Shown: positions 1 through 7,573 of the stretch, piece by piece | How positions within the stretch are numbered: position 1 is the stretch's first letter | Layout: each line of letters begins with the position of its first letter | Translations under genes and position numbers: made by a program | Assembly: GCA_051007175.1 (NCBI GenBank) | Contig: JBPCSL010000019.1 | Coordinates: forward strand, 1-23,095 | DNA length: 23,095 nucleotides | Source of the DNA: Mxb001 sp051007175 | GTDB taxonomy: Bacteria; Actinomycetota; Actinomycetes; S36-B12 | Direction: 5' to 3' | Notes under the pieces: model-generated | Databases searched by the model: none | The model's input: the letters and a program-made list of their open reading frames with translations, nothing else | What the model was told of the DNA's origin: nothing

Positions 1-62
1 ACCTTGCCCGCACGAACCGGCCCCTGCCTGGGGATCCCGGCACCCGCCCCGAGCCGACCGAC

Positions 63-68
63 TAGCCT
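63..68 (+). promoter_or_regulatory. Possible -10 box (TAGCCT) for the first operon
   Basis: TAGCCT fits the actinobacterial TANNNT -10 pattern and would start RNA near position 75, about 35 nt before the first gene. No clear -35 is visible. A strong Shine-Dalgarno GAGGAGG lies at 97-103, six nt before the ATG. The rest of 1-109 holds nothing else I can support. Confidence 0.35.
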
Positions 69-109
69 CGACCCACGGTCCGCAGACGGGACCGCCGAGG
101 AGGCCTGGC

Positions 110-586
110 ATGTCCGATCTCACCCCGGGGGGCGACACCTCCCTGAAGGCCCTGGTGGCCACGGCCGTGGCGGACCTGCAGCGCCTCATCAAGGCCCAGG
201 TGCAACTCGCGAAGCTCGAGCTCCAGCAGACCGGGCGCGAGGCCGCCAAGACGAGCATCTTCCTCGTCGGCGCGCTCACCATGGCCGGCGTCGGCGGGCT
301 CTTCCTGCTCGTCACCATCGCCTACGTGCTGGTCGCGCTCGGCCTGCCGGTGTGGGCCGGCTTCGGGATCGTCACGCTCTTCCTCTTCCTCGTCGCCGCC
401 ATCCTCGGCCTGCTCGGTCGTAGCGCGTCCCAGAAGATCAAGGGTCCGGAGCGCACGATCGCGCAGATCGAGCAGACCACGGCCGCCCTGTCCGGCGGCG
501 CCAAGCATGGCGCCCCCGCGCTCACCGATGTGTCGCCCGCGGTGGCCTCCCCCTCGACGGCCGCCGTCGAGGGCTCCGGCGCCTGA
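110..586 (+). CDS. Phage-holin-family (DUF1469-like) membrane protein
   Basis: A 158-residue membrane protein. After a charged, amphipathic N-terminal helix (about residues 10-45, rich in K, Q and E) come two hydrophobic segments, about 50-75 and 79-102, then a low-complexity Ala/Pro/Ser tail. This is the layout of the actinobacterial 'phage holin family' (superfamily III, Phage_holin_3_6), whose members are chromosomal and not known to lyse cells. The start is well supported: GAGGAGG sits six nt upstream of the ATG. The hydrolase GTG follows two nt after the stop, so the two are cotranscribed. Rv3669 of M. tuberculosis holds the equivalent position. The cellular role is unknown; the family name rests on topology, not on proven holin activity. 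Confidence 0.8.
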   Translation: MSDLTPGGDTSLKALVATAVADLQRLIKAQVQLAKLELQQTGREAAKTSIFLVGALTMAGVGGLFLLVTIAYVLVALGLPVWAGFGIVTLFLFLVAAILGLLGRSASQKIKGPERTIAQIEQTTAALSGGAKHGAPALTDVSPAVASPSTAAVEGSGA

Positions 587-588
587 GC

Positions 589-1509
589 GTGCTGCTCGAT
601 CCTGAGACCGTCGTCCGCGCGCCCGGCCCGTGGACGCATCGCGAGGTGTCCGCTAACGGCGCGCGCTTCCACGTTGTCGAGGCGGGCAGCGGGCCGCTCG
701 TCATGCTGCTGCACGGATTCCCCACCTTCTGGTGGTCATGGCGGCACCAGCTGCAGTCCCTTGCCGATGCCGGCTACCGCGCGGTGGCGATGGACCTGCG
801 TGGGTACGGCGGCTCCGACCACACACCCCACGGGTATGACCCGACGACCCTCTCCGGGGACGTCGCCGGCGTGATCCGCTCGCTTGGCGAGCCCTCGGCG
901 TACGTCGTGGGGCAGGGCTGGGGCGGCCTCATCGCGTGGAGCATGGCGGTCCTGGATCCCGAGGTCGTCGACGGCATCGTGCCGGTGTCGATGCCGCATC
1001 CGCGACGCCTGCGCCGGGCGATCCTGCGCGACGGCATCCAGCGCGGACGCGCGCTCTACGCCATCGGCTTCCAGTGGCCCTTCCTCCCCGAGCGCTCGCT
1101 GCAGGAGGACGACTGCGCGCGGGTCGGGCAGATCCTCACCGACTGGTCGGGGACCCCCGGCTGGCCCGATGAGCAGACCGCTCTCACCTATCGATCGGCC
1201 TTCTCGCTGTGGCCGACCGCGCACTGTGCCGTGGAGTACCACCGCTGGGCCGTGCGCTCGATGATCCGCACCGACGGCGTGCGCTACCAGCGACGGATGG
1301 AGACCCCCATCGACGTCCCCGTGCTCCACCTGCACGGCGAGAACGACTCGTCGATCCTGCTGCGCAGCGCCGAGGGCTCAGGCGAGTGGGTGAGTGGGCC
1401 CTATGAGTTCTGCGTGGTCGACGGCGTCGGGCACTTCCCCCAGGAGGAGGCCCCGGAGCGCTTCGACGCGCTCCTGCAGAAGTGGCTGCTCGGCCTGCGC
1501 GACCGATGA
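589..1509 (+). CDS. Alpha/beta-hydrolase, epoxide-hydrolase-like, with altered nucleophile
   Basis: A 306-residue alpha/beta-hydrolase of the epoxide hydrolase/dehalogenase type, in the slot of M. tuberculosis ephE (Rv3670). The oxyanion-hole motif HGFPTFWWSW is at 42-51 and the cap domain lies roughly at 135-235. The presumed charge-relay acid D253 (in GENDSS) and histidine H282 (in GHFPQEE) are present. The nucleophile elbow reads G-Q-G-W-G-G at 108-113: where epoxide hydrolases have Asp (GHDWGG) there is Gly110 (codon GGC at 916-918). The usual covalent mechanism therefore cannot operate from that position. The GTG start two nt after the upstream stop suggests translational coupling, and the stop overlaps the next ATG. 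Fold is certain; catalytic activity is doubtful. Confidence 0.85.
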   Translation: MLLDPETVVRAPGPWTHREVSANGARFHVVEAGSGPLVMLLHGFPTFWWSWRHQLQSLADAGYRAVAMDLRGYGGSDHTPHGYDPTTLSGDVAGVIRSLGEPSAYVVGQGWGGLIAWSMAVLDPEVVDGIVPVSMPHPRRLRRAILRDGIQRGRALYAIGFQWPFLPERSLQEDDCARVGQILTDWSGTPGWPDEQTALTYRSAFSLWPTAHCAVEYHRWAVRSMIRTDGVRYQRRMETPIDVPVLHLHGENDSSILLRSAEGSGEWVSGPYEFCVVDGVGHFPQEEAPERFDALLQKWLLGLRDR

Positions 1510-1874
1510 GCGCCGAGCGGCCTCGCGACGAGTTGGGGCGGCCGCTGCCCTGGGAGGCCGCTGGATTCCCGGGCGTCCCGCCCCGCGACGACATCTCGGC
1601 CGAGGAGGCGACCGCGGAGGCACTCGACTACCTGCAGCGCGGACTCCCCTTCCACGCCCACGAGGTGCTCGAGCAGCGCTGGCGCTGCTGCCCCGACGAG
1701 GAGCGCGCACTGTGGCGCGCACTCGCCCAGGCCGCCGCCGGAGTGACGCATGCAGCACGCGGCAATGCCGAGGGCGCACGACGACTGCAGGCGCGCGCGA
1801 TCGATGGCCTGCAGGAGTACGCCGGCCCGCGCCCCGACGATCTCATCGCGGCACTCGGCCTGCCGCTCGCCTAG
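1506..1874 (+). CDS. DUF309-domain protein
   Basis: A 122-residue soluble protein of the DUF309 family. The family core is clear: LQRGLPFHAHEVLEQRWR at about 43-60, then a helical segment with ALWRALAQAAAG and a conserved RGN turn (THAARGNAEGARRL). I chose ATG 1506 because it overlaps the hydrolase stop as ATGA, the normal coupling in this operon; an upstream in-frame start would only add residues inside the hydrolase gene. Function is unknown. The family carries conserved His and Glu in a helical bundle. The stop TAG at 1872-1874 lies in a CTAG that also ends the protease gene on the other strand. Confidence 0.8.
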   Translation: MSAERPRDELGRPLPWEAAGFPGVPPRDDISAEEATAEALDYLQRGLPFHAHEVLEQRWRCCPDEERALWRALAQAAAGVTHAARGNAEGARRLQARAIDGLQEYAGPRPDDLIAALGLPLA

Positions 1875-3055
1875 CGGCGACAGGCGCCCGTGTCGACCGG
1901 CTCCGTCGCCGACCGTCCCTCATCCGCCACCGCGGAGGCCTGCTGCGCCGTGATGGCGTAGCCGGTGTCGGGCTCGCCCAGGCCCGCGGCGAAGACCACG
2001 CCGTAGACGCGACCTCGCGGCGACAGCAGCGGCCCGCCGGAATTGCCCGGGACGACGGTCCCGCGGAAGGAGTACACCTCGCGCACGACGCCCGACCGCC
2101 CGTAGACGTCCTCACCGCGCGCGTCGATGCGCGCGCGGATGCGCGCCGGGACCGCCACCAGGTCGCCGCCGCCGGGGAAGCCCACCACCACCGCCGAGCC
2201 CCCGGTGTCGGGCACGCGCGTGGCGAAGGCCAGCGGCGGCGCTGGCAGGCCCGGCACGTAGAGGACCGCGAGGTCAATGCGCGTGTCGATGGCGACGACC
2301 TTGCCCTCGTACGCCGCGGAGTCGCCCGGGACGCTCACCCAGGGGTCGTTGACGCCGGCCACCACGTGGGCATTGGTGAGCACGCGGTCCGGTGCGTAGA
2401 CGAATCCCGAGCCCGTGACGGACGTCTCGCACGCCACCCCGTGCACCTTCGCGAGCGATGGCCACGAGGCGCGCACCGCGGGGTTGCGCAGTAGCTCGTC
2501 GTCGGGCGGCGGAACCTCGGGGCCGGCGTACTGGCTGAGACCGGCGAAGACGCGCGGCAGGCCGGAGGCATCGACGGCTCCCCGCAGCCCGGTGAGCGCA
2601 TTGCGTGCCGCATCGGGTGCGGCGCGATCGATGGTGGTGAGGACGAGGGAGGAGCGCACCTGCTGCGCAACCGGCATGTCGGGCAGCAGGCCGACGGCCA
2701 TCGCGACGATCCACAGCACGATGACGAGGGCGGCCACGTTGAGAGCGGCTCCCGCCGCGCTGTCGAGGAGGCGCACCCCCTTCCAGGACAGCCCCGAGCG
2801 CAGGCGGCGTCCCAGAACCGACGCCACCGCCTGGCCGACGACCGCGCTGGTGAGGATGCCGACAGCGAGCACGACCGCCCCTGCGAAATCCGGGAGCGAG
2901 AGGGCGCTCACAAGCCGCGGCAGCAGCAGTGCCGCGCCGAGCCCGCCGATGAGGAAGCCGGCGAAGGACAGCAGCCCCGCCACGAAGCCCTGCCTCCAGC
3001 CGGTCCACGCGAAGACGACGAGGGCCACGAGGAGAAGGGCATCGAGGAGGTTCAC
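1871..3055 (-). CDS. marP: MarP-type membrane serine protease
   Basis: A 394-residue periplasm-facing serine protease with an N-terminal CvpA-like membrane domain. Four hydrophobic segments lie at about 5-20, 26-48, 57-80 and 102-124, followed by a linker and a chymotrypsin-like domain from about 205. The triad is visible: H230 (TNAHVV), D261 (RIDLAV), S339 (PGNSGGP). Cys209 and Cys392 match the two cysteines that form the redox-sensitive disulfide in M. tuberculosis MarP (Rv3671c, 397 residues), which is needed for acid and oxidative-stress survival. I chose GTG 3055 because it overlaps the upstream NUDIX stop (GTGA) and begins directly at the first membrane helix; the longer frame upstream is noise. 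It is the last gene of the nth-NUDIX-marP operon. Confidence 0.92.
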   Translation of the reverse strand: MNLLDALLLVALVVFAWTGWRQGFVAGLLSFAGFLIGGLGAALLLPRLVSALSLPDFAGAVVLAVGILTSAVVGQAVASVLGRRLRSGLSWKGVRLLDSAAGAALNVAALVIVLWIVAMAVGLLPDMPVAQQVRSSLVLTTIDRAAPDAARNALTGLRGAVDASGLPRVFAGLSQYAGPEVPPPDDELLRNPAVRASWPSLAKVHGVACETSVTGSGFVYAPDRVLTNAHVVAGVNDPWVSVPGDSAAYEGKVVAIDTRIDLAVLYVPGLPAPPLAFATRVPDTGGSAVVVGFPGGGDLVAVPARIRARIDARGEDVYGRSGVVREVYSFRGTVVPGNSGGPLLSPRGRVYGVVFAAGLGEPDTGYAITAQQASAVADEGRSATEPVDTGACRR

Positions 3056-3738
3056 ACCGGCTCCTCGCGCGCATCGGGCTGCAGGTCGACGAGCTTGCTC
3101 TCGTCCCAGGGACGCGCCCAGCCCGCGAGGTCGAGCAGCCCATTGAGCAGGCCCGCGGTGAAGCCCCAGATGAGCAGGTCGCGCACCGCGAAGCCGTAGC
3201 CGATGTAGCCGGACGGATGGCGCACGCGCGTGCGGTGCACGGGATCGGACAGTTCGGCGATGGGGACGCGATGGACGCTCGCCACCTCCGCGCGATCGAC
3301 GGCGCGCACCCCCGACGGCGAGCGCCACCACGCGAGCACCGGGGTGACGACGAAGTTCGAGACCGGCACCCACAGGTCGGGCAGGAGCGCGAAGACCACG
3401 ACGCCGTCAGGGTCAAGGCCCGTCTCCTCGACGGCCTCGCGCAGCGCGGCCGCAATGGCATCGGCATCGTCGGGGTCCTGCGCTCCGCCGGGGAACGCCG
3501 GCTGCCCCGCGTGGGCGCGCATGTCGTGCGCGCGCTCGATGATGAGGACGTCGGGACCGTCGTCGCCCTCGCCGAGCAGGATGAGCACCGCCGAGGCGCG
3601 GCCGTCCGCCGGCGGCGGATGGAACTTCGTGAGCTCCTCTCCGCGCAGGCCGACGACGCGGTCCGCCAGGGGCTCCAGCCAGTCGGGGACCTCGGCACCC
3701 GGGACAGGCCAGCCCACGAGGGGATCGCGCGCCGTCAT
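3052..3738 (-). CDS. NUDIX hydrolase, CoA-pyrophosphatase type
   Basis: A 228-residue NUDIX protein like Rv3672c, NUDT7 and YeaB. The CoA-type extended motif is visible: LIIERAHDMRAHAGQPAFPGG at about 65-85 (LLxxRSxxLRxHxGQxxFPGG in the family), and the catalytic REAVEETGL at 100-108, with R100, E101, E104 and E105 in the metal-binding positions. It probably cleaves CoA or its thioesters to 3',5'-ADP and phosphopantetheine derivatives. The ATG overlaps the nth stop by 4 nt (ATGA) and its own stop overlaps marP by 4 nt. Unlike in M. tuberculosis there is no thioredoxin-like gene between it and nth. Substrate is inferred from the motif only. Confidence 0.87.
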   Translation of the reverse strand: MTARDPLVGWPVPGAEVPDWLEPLADRVVGLRGEELTKFHPPPADGRASAVLILLGEGDDGPDVLIIERAHDMRAHAGQPAFPGGAQDPDDADAIAAALREAVEETGLDPDGVVVFALLPDLWVPVSNFVVTPVLAWWRSPSGVRAVDRAEVASVHRVPIAELSDPVHRTRVRHPSGYIGYGFAVRDLLIWGFTAGLLNGLLDLAGWARPWDESKLVDLQPDAREEPV

Positions 3739-4442
3739 CCGCGACCCTCGGATCGCAGGAGCTTCGCCGCGGTCGCCTCATCCGTCGGTCCCTCGCCGAA
3801 CGACGGGCACCACGCAGCCACGGGACATGCCCCGCACGCCGGACGACGCGCATGACAGCAGCGACGCCCGTGGAAGATCAGCCGGTGCGAGAGGTCGGTC
3901 CACTCGGCGCGCGGGAAGAGCGCCATGAGCTCCCCCTCGACCTTGTCGGGGTCGGCGTTCTCCGTCCAGCCCAGTCGGCGCGCGAGCCGGCCGACATGCG
4001 TGTCGACGGTGATCCCGGGCACGCCGAAGGCATTGCCGAGGACGACGTTCGCCGTCTTGCGACCGACGCCCGGCAGGGTCACCAGGTCCTCGAGCCGGTC
4101 CGGCACCTCACCGCCGAAGCGGTCACATAGGACCTGGGCGATGCCCTGGATGCTCGCCGCCTTGGCCCGGAAGAAGCCGGTCGGCTGGATGATCTCCTCG
4201 ATGTCAGCCCGGTCCGCGGCCGCATAGGCCCCCGCATCCGGGTAGCGCGCAAAGAGCTGGGGGGTCACCTGGTTGACCCGCTTGTCGGTGCACTGCGCCG
4301 AGAGGACCGTGGCGATGAGCAACTCCAGGGGAGTCTCGAAGTCCAACTCGCATCGGGCCTCCGGATAGGCCTCGGCGAGGACTCGGCCCACCTTGCGGGC
4401 TCGCCGCACGAGCGCGGTGTCCGGGCGTGCGTCGGCGGGCAT
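3735..4442 (-). CDS. nth: Endonuclease III (DNA glycosylase/AP lyase)
   Basis: A 235-residue base-excision repair enzyme that removes oxidised pyrimidines and nicks the abasic site. The helix-hairpin-helix LPGVGRKTANVVL is at 123-135 with the Schiff-base lysine K129, and the catalytic Asp is D148 in VDTHVGRL. The 4Fe-4S motif is complete: C196-x6-C203-x2-C206-x5-C212. Length is usual for actinobacterial Nth. ATG 4442 has no Shine-Dalgarno, but a TACCCT box lies exactly six nt upstream, so the mRNA probably starts at the A of the ATG. It is first in a tight operon with the NUDIX hydrolase and MarP. Confidence 0.95.
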   Translation of the reverse strand: MPADARPDTALVRRARKVGRVLAEAYPEARCELDFETPLELLIATVLSAQCTDKRVNQVTPQLFARYPDAGAYAAADRADIEEIIQPTGFFRAKAASIQGIAQVLCDRFGGEVPDRLEDLVTLPGVGRKTANVVLGNAFGVPGITVDTHVGRLARRLGWTENADPDKVEGELMALFPRAEWTDLSHRLIFHGRRCCHARRPACGACPVAAWCPSFGEGPTDEATAAKLLRSEGRG

Positions 4443-4448
4443 TCGCCC

Positions 4449-4454
4449 AGGGTA
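4449..4454 (-). promoter_or_regulatory. -10 box TACCCT of a leaderless nth promoter
   Basis: On the minus strand TACCCT is followed by six nt (GGGCGA) and then the nth ATG, so the expected transcription start is the start codon itself. There is no ribosome-binding site in between. The same spacing recurs at four other genes of this window. Confidence 0.6.
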
Positions 4455-4496
4455 CGTCGCTCGGGGCCATCACGAAGTTCACCAAGCCCTTACACC

Positions 4497-4513
4497 CATG
4501 TCACGCGCACATG
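4497..4513 (+). promoter_or_regulatory. Palindromic site in the nth-crp intergenic region
   Basis: CATGTCACGCGCACATG has perfect 5-bp arms (CATGT/ACATG) around a 7-nt centre, 40 nt before the crp start and 55 nt before nth. It is a candidate operator for the divergent pair, possibly for Crp itself. The arm spacing is shorter than in the classical TGTGA-N6-TCACA Crp site, so autoregulation is only a guess. Confidence 0.3.
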
Positions 4514-4553
4514 CCCCGGATACGACAGACTGTGCCTAGGAAGGAGCCGACTC

Positions 4554-5228
4554 GTGGACGACGCCCTCATGCAGGCACCGCTGTTCTCCGCACTCGATGC
4601 CGAGGCCGCTGCGGCATTGCGCGCCTCCATGTCCGAGCAGCGGGTCTCCCGCGGCGCGGCCATCTTCACCGAGGGCGAGCCCGGCGATCGCATGTACGTC
4701 GTCCTCGACGGCAAGGTGAAGCTCGGACAGACATCGCCCGACGGTCGCGAGTCGCTGCTGGCGATCCTTGGACCGGGCGAGGTCTTCGGCGAGCTGTCGC
4801 TCTTCGATCCCGGCATGCGCACGGCCACCGCCACCGCGGTCACCGACGCCGTCATCATCGGCCTGGGCCACGAGAACCTCCGGCCGTGGCTCGCGGGCCG
4901 ACCCGAGGTCGCCGAGTCGCTGCTGCAGGCGCTCGCCCAGCGGCTGCGGCGCACCAACGAGGCGCTCGCCGACCTCGTGTTCTCCGACGTGCCCGGTCGC
5001 GTGGCAAAGCAGCTGCTCGACCTCGCCGACAAGTTCGGCCAGCCCAGCCCGGGCGGCCTGCTCGTGCACCACGACCTCACCCAGGAGGAGCTCGCCCAAC
5101 TCGTCGGCGCCTCGCGCGAGACGGTCAACAAGGCGCTCGCCGACTTTACGCAGCGCGGGTGGATCGAGGTCGATCAGCGCGAGGTGCTGCTCATCGATAT
5201 GGAGCGCCTCGCTCGACGAGCTCGCTAA
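4554..5228 (+). CDS. crp: Crp/Fnr-family cAMP-responsive regulator
   Basis: A 224-residue Crp, the same length as M. tuberculosis CRP (Rv3676) and similar along the whole sequence by recollection. The cyclic-nucleotide domain covers about 1-115; the phosphate-binding cassette FGELSLFDPGMRT at 78-90 holds E80, R89 and T90 in the positions that contact cAMP. A long dimerisation helix (about 112-140) follows, then the winged-helix domain with the recognition helix in GASRETVNKAL at 185-195. GTG 4554 is preceded by AAGGAG at 4541-4546 with seven nt spacing. The gene stands alone, divergent from nth and convergent with the MBL gene 27 nt downstream. In mycobacteria Crp controls whiB and resuscitation genes; targets here are unknown. 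Confidence 0.95.
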   Translation: MDDALMQAPLFSALDAEAAAALRASMSEQRVSRGAAIFTEGEPGDRMYVVLDGKVKLGQTSPDGRESLLAILGPGEVFGELSLFDPGMRTATATAVTDAVIIGLGHENLRPWLAGRPEVAESLLQALAQRLRRTNEALADLVFSDVPGRVAKQLLDLADKFGQPSPGGLLVHHDLTQEELAQLVGASRETVNKALADFTQRGWIEVDQREVLLIDMERLARRAR

Positions 5229-5255
5229 TCGGGCCCACGGGCCTGCCGCGCGGGC

Positions 5256-6059
5256 CTACTCGCCTTCCAGGTAGGCGACTTGGGCGCGGGTCGAGAGCAG
5301 CGCAGCCCATCGCACCGACTCCGGGATGTCGTCATACACCGCGTCGACGATCTCCTCCGGGGTGCGCAGTCCCGACTCCCATGCCGCCCGCACCTGCTCG
5401 AGGCGCGCGCGTCGATGCTGCAGGTAGCCCTCGATGACGGCGACGGGATCGCGCAGCACCGGGCCATGCCCCGGCAGCAAGGCGACGGCCTCGGACTCCT
5501 GCGCGCGGATCCGCAGCGACTCCAGTGACGCGAGGTAGTCGCCGAGATGGCCGTCGGGCCAGGCGACGACGGTGGTGCCGCGGCCGAGCACGGTGTCGCC
5601 GGTGAGGATCGCCCCCTCGCTCGCCACGTGGAAGGACACGCAGTCCCCGGTATGGCCGGGCGTGCCGATCACGCGCACCTCCAGCGTCCCCGTCGTCACG
5701 ACGTCGCCCGCCGACAGTCCCTCGCCGCCCAGGACATGGGCGGGGTCGAGGGCGCGCACCTCGGCGCCCGTCATCGCGTGGAGGGTGCGCGCGCCCTCCG
5801 CGTGATCGGGGTGGCCATGGGTGAGCAGGATCGCGCCGACCGCGCCATCGGCCGCCGCCACGACGGCCGACAGGTGACCGGGGTCGTCCGGACCGGGATC
5901 GATGACGACGGCAGGCGCCTGGCCATCCCGCAGGATCCAGGTGTTGGTGCCGTCGAGGGTCATCGGCGAGGGATTGGGCGCGAGCACGCACATGAGGGAC
6001 GCGCTGAAGGCGCCTCCGGACCACGGCTCATCGGAGCCGAGCAGGGGCAGGCCGCTCAT
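5256..6059 (-). CDS. MBL-fold metallo-hydrolase (LACTB2/glyoxalase II-like)
   Basis: A 267-residue metallo-beta-lactamase-fold hydrolase, equivalent in place to Rv3677c. Metal ligands are visible: the THGHPDH motif at 80-86 (H81, H83, D85, H86), H136 in GTPGHTGD, D155 in GDTVLG and H198 in PGHGP. A C-terminal winged-helix-like segment (about 205-267) with QHRRARLEQV resembles LACTB2-type proteins, which act on RNA or thioesters. I chose ATG 6059 because it overlaps the stop of the upstream NUDIX gene as ATGA; the frame open beyond that lies inside the NUDIX gene. It is the last gene of the DUF4177-RidA-NUDIX-MBL operon. Substrate cannot be read from the sequence. Confidence 0.87.
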   Translation of the reverse strand: MSGLPLLGSDEPWSGGAFSASLMCVLAPNPSPMTLDGTNTWILRDGQAPAVVIDPGPDDPGHLSAVVAAADGAVGAILLTHGHPDHAEGARTLHAMTGAEVRALDPAHVLGGEGLSAGDVVTTGTLEVRVIGTPGHTGDCVSFHVASEGAILTGDTVLGRGTTVVAWPDGHLGDYLASLESLRIRAQESEAVALLPGHGPVLRDPVAVIEGYLQHRRARLEQVRAAWESGLRTPEEIVDAVYDDIPESVRWAALLSTRAQVAYLEGE

Positions 6060-6925
6060 CGCGCGCCGCCCGCGCCGTGCACCTCCGAGCCCGCCGGCTC
6101 CGAGGCCATCGCGATCAACACCGCGCCATCGCGATGGTCGATGAGGTCCCAGGCGATGCTGCCGTCGTCCGCGAGCCGGGGGTGGGGCATGAGCGGGCGG
6201 ACATCGCGCATCGGTGCCTCGGCGATGACACTCGCGACATCGGCATAGCCCGCCATCTCCGCGATGGTGGCGGCCGTCGGCGGCAGCATGGCGAGACGCC
6301 CTTCGCCGTACTCCGTCATCGCCTCCGCGGGGCTCACCCACCGGACGTGATCGGCCTCGCCGCTCACGTCGCGCACGCGCTGGCCCTGCGGGACGGCCGC
6401 GACGAAGAACCGCACGTCGTACCTCGTGGACTCGACCTCCGGGGTCACCCAGTGGGTCCACAGCGGGAGCAGCGCCGGATCGATGGCGAGCCCGCGGCGG
6501 GCAAGAACCTCCGCAAGAGCAGCGCTCGAGGCATGGACGGCCGCGCGGTCGGCCTCCCAGTCGTCGTCCTCCTGCGGGATGCGCCCCTCGGCGTCCACCG
6601 CCAGCAGGATGCCGGTCTCCTCGAAGAGCTCGCGCACCGCGCAGACGATGAGCGCACGCGCGACCTCCGTCGACGCCGTCATGCGCCCCGCATCGATCGA
6701 GCCGAGGATCCGCACCGCCGGCGAGGCGTCCGCCTCGTCCACGCGACCGCCCGGGAAGACGTGCATGCCCGCGGCGAAGGACATCGTCGACACCCGGCGC
6801 ATGAGGAAGGTCTCGAGAGCGCCGGACTCGCGGAGGAGTACGACCGTCGTGGCATCCCGCAGCGGGGGCGCCTCCCACTCGCCCGCGAGCAGCGCGTGAG
6901 CGCGCTCGCTGACCTCGCGGGGCAT
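6056..6925 (-). CDS. NUDIX hydrolase with split NUDIX box (NUDT19-like)
   Basis: A 289-residue NUDIX-fold protein. The front of the box, MHVFPGGRVDEAD, is at 54-66, but the catalytic CAVRELFEETGIL comes only at 95-107. About 24 extra residues thus sit inside the usual 23-residue motif, as in NUDT19/RP2-type CoA-diphosphatases, which also have an insert there. R98, E99, E102 and E103 keep the metal-binding pattern. The C-terminal half (WTHWVTPEVESTRYDVRFF, about 155-173) is also typical of this subgroup. It lies 11 nt after the RidA-like gene and overlaps the MBL gene by 4 nt. A role in CoA or acyl-CoA turnover is inference. Confidence 0.83.
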   Translation of the reverse strand: MPREVSERAHALLAGEWEAPPLRDATTVVLLRESGALETFLMRRVSTMSFAAGMHVFPGGRVDEADASPAVRILGSIDAGRMTASTEVARALIVCAVRELFEETGILLAVDAEGRIPQEDDDWEADRAAVHASSAALAEVLARRGLAIDPALLPLWTHWVTPEVESTRYDVRFFVAAVPQGQRVRDVSGEADHVRWVSPAEAMTEYGEGRLAMLPPTAATIAEMAGYADVASVIAEAPMRDVRPLMPHPRLADDGSIAWDLIDHRDGAVLIAMASEPAGSEVHGAGGAR

Positions 6926-6936
6926 GCGGGGAGTGC

Positions 6937-7401
6937 TCAGTCGGCGACCTCGAGCACCATCTCGACCTCGACCGGGGCGTTGAGCGGGAGGCCCGCGACG
7001 CCGACCGCCGACCGAGCATGGCGGCCCGCATCGCCGAAGACGTCCAGCAGCAGCTCGCTGGCGCCGTTGATCGCCTGCGGCTGGCCGGTGAATCCCGGGG
7101 CGCTGGCGACGAAGCCGACCACCTTCACCACGCGGGTGACGCGATCGAGGCTGCCGATGACCGACTGCGCGGCCGCCAGGGCGTTGATCGCCGACTGGCG
7201 CGCGCAGTCCTTGGCGACGTCGACGTCGACATCGGAGCCCACGAGGCCCTCGGCGATCATCGCGCCGTCGCGCATGGGCAGCTGGCCGGAGGTGTAGACG
7301 TAGCGGCCCGTCACGACCGCGGGCACATAGGCGGCCACGGGCGGGACGACCTCGGGGATCGTGATGCCGAGCTCGGCCAGGCGCTGGGTGGGGGTGGGCA
7401 T
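6937..7401 (-). CDS. RidA-like (YjgF/YER057c/UK114) family protein
   Basis: A 154-residue protein of the RidA superfamily, matching Rv3678c in place and length. The fold signature is clear: YVYTSGQLP at 34-42, the helix with ALAAAQSVIG at 74-83, VVKVVGFVAS at 91-100, and the C-terminal RSAVGVAGLPLNAPVEVEM at 130-148, where R130 corresponds to the arginine that binds the substrate carboxylate and E147 to the acidic residue of the pocket. RidA proteins hydrolyse reactive imines or enamines; this longer subgroup is not the classical RidA, so activity is uncertain. GGAGG at 7406-7410 gives a good ribosome-binding site before ATG 7401. It follows the DUF4177 gene by ten nt. Confidence 0.87.
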   Translation of the reverse strand: MPTPTQRLAELGITIPEVVPPVAAYVPAVVTGRYVYTSGQLPMRDGAMIAEGLVGSDVDVDVAKDCARQSAINALAAAQSVIGSLDRVTRVVKVVGFVASAPGFTGQPQAINGASELLLDVFGDAGRHARSAVGVAGLPLNAPVEVEMVLEVAD

Positions 7402-7411
7402 AGGTCCTCCT

Positions 7412-7567
7412 CTAGGCGATGGGGCGCTTCAGGTAGGCGACCATGCTCTCCGGGTTGGGCCCGGGCACGACCTGGACGAGCTCCCAGCCGTCCGTCCCCC
7501 ACGTGTCGAGGATCTGCTTTGTCGCGTGCACGAGGAGCGGGACGGTCGCGTACTCCCATCGAGTCAT
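7412..7567 (-). CDS. DUF4177-type small protein (51 residues)
   Basis: A small gene easy to miss: a 51-residue protein beginning MTRWEYATVPLL and containing LDTWGTDGWELVQV and ending AYLKRPIA. It strongly resembles the short actinobacterial protein encoded beside Rv3678c (Rv3678A) and the DUF4177 family (WEY...L...G..GWELV...). There is no ribosome-binding site; a TAGGGT box lies exactly six nt before the ATG, so the transcript is probably leaderless. It is first in the operon that continues with the RidA-like, NUDIX and MBL genes. Function is unknown; the size suggests a small alpha/beta domain, perhaps a binding partner. Confidence 0.88.
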   Translation of the reverse strand: MTRWEYATVPLLVHATKQILDTWGTDGWELVQVVPGPNPESMVAYLKRPIA

Positions 7568-7573
7568 GCCGCG

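Noticed and set aside
110..586. Prophage, because the first gene belongs to a 'phage holin' family
   Set aside because: The family is chromosomal in Actinobacteria and the flanking genes are core genes; no other phage gene is present.
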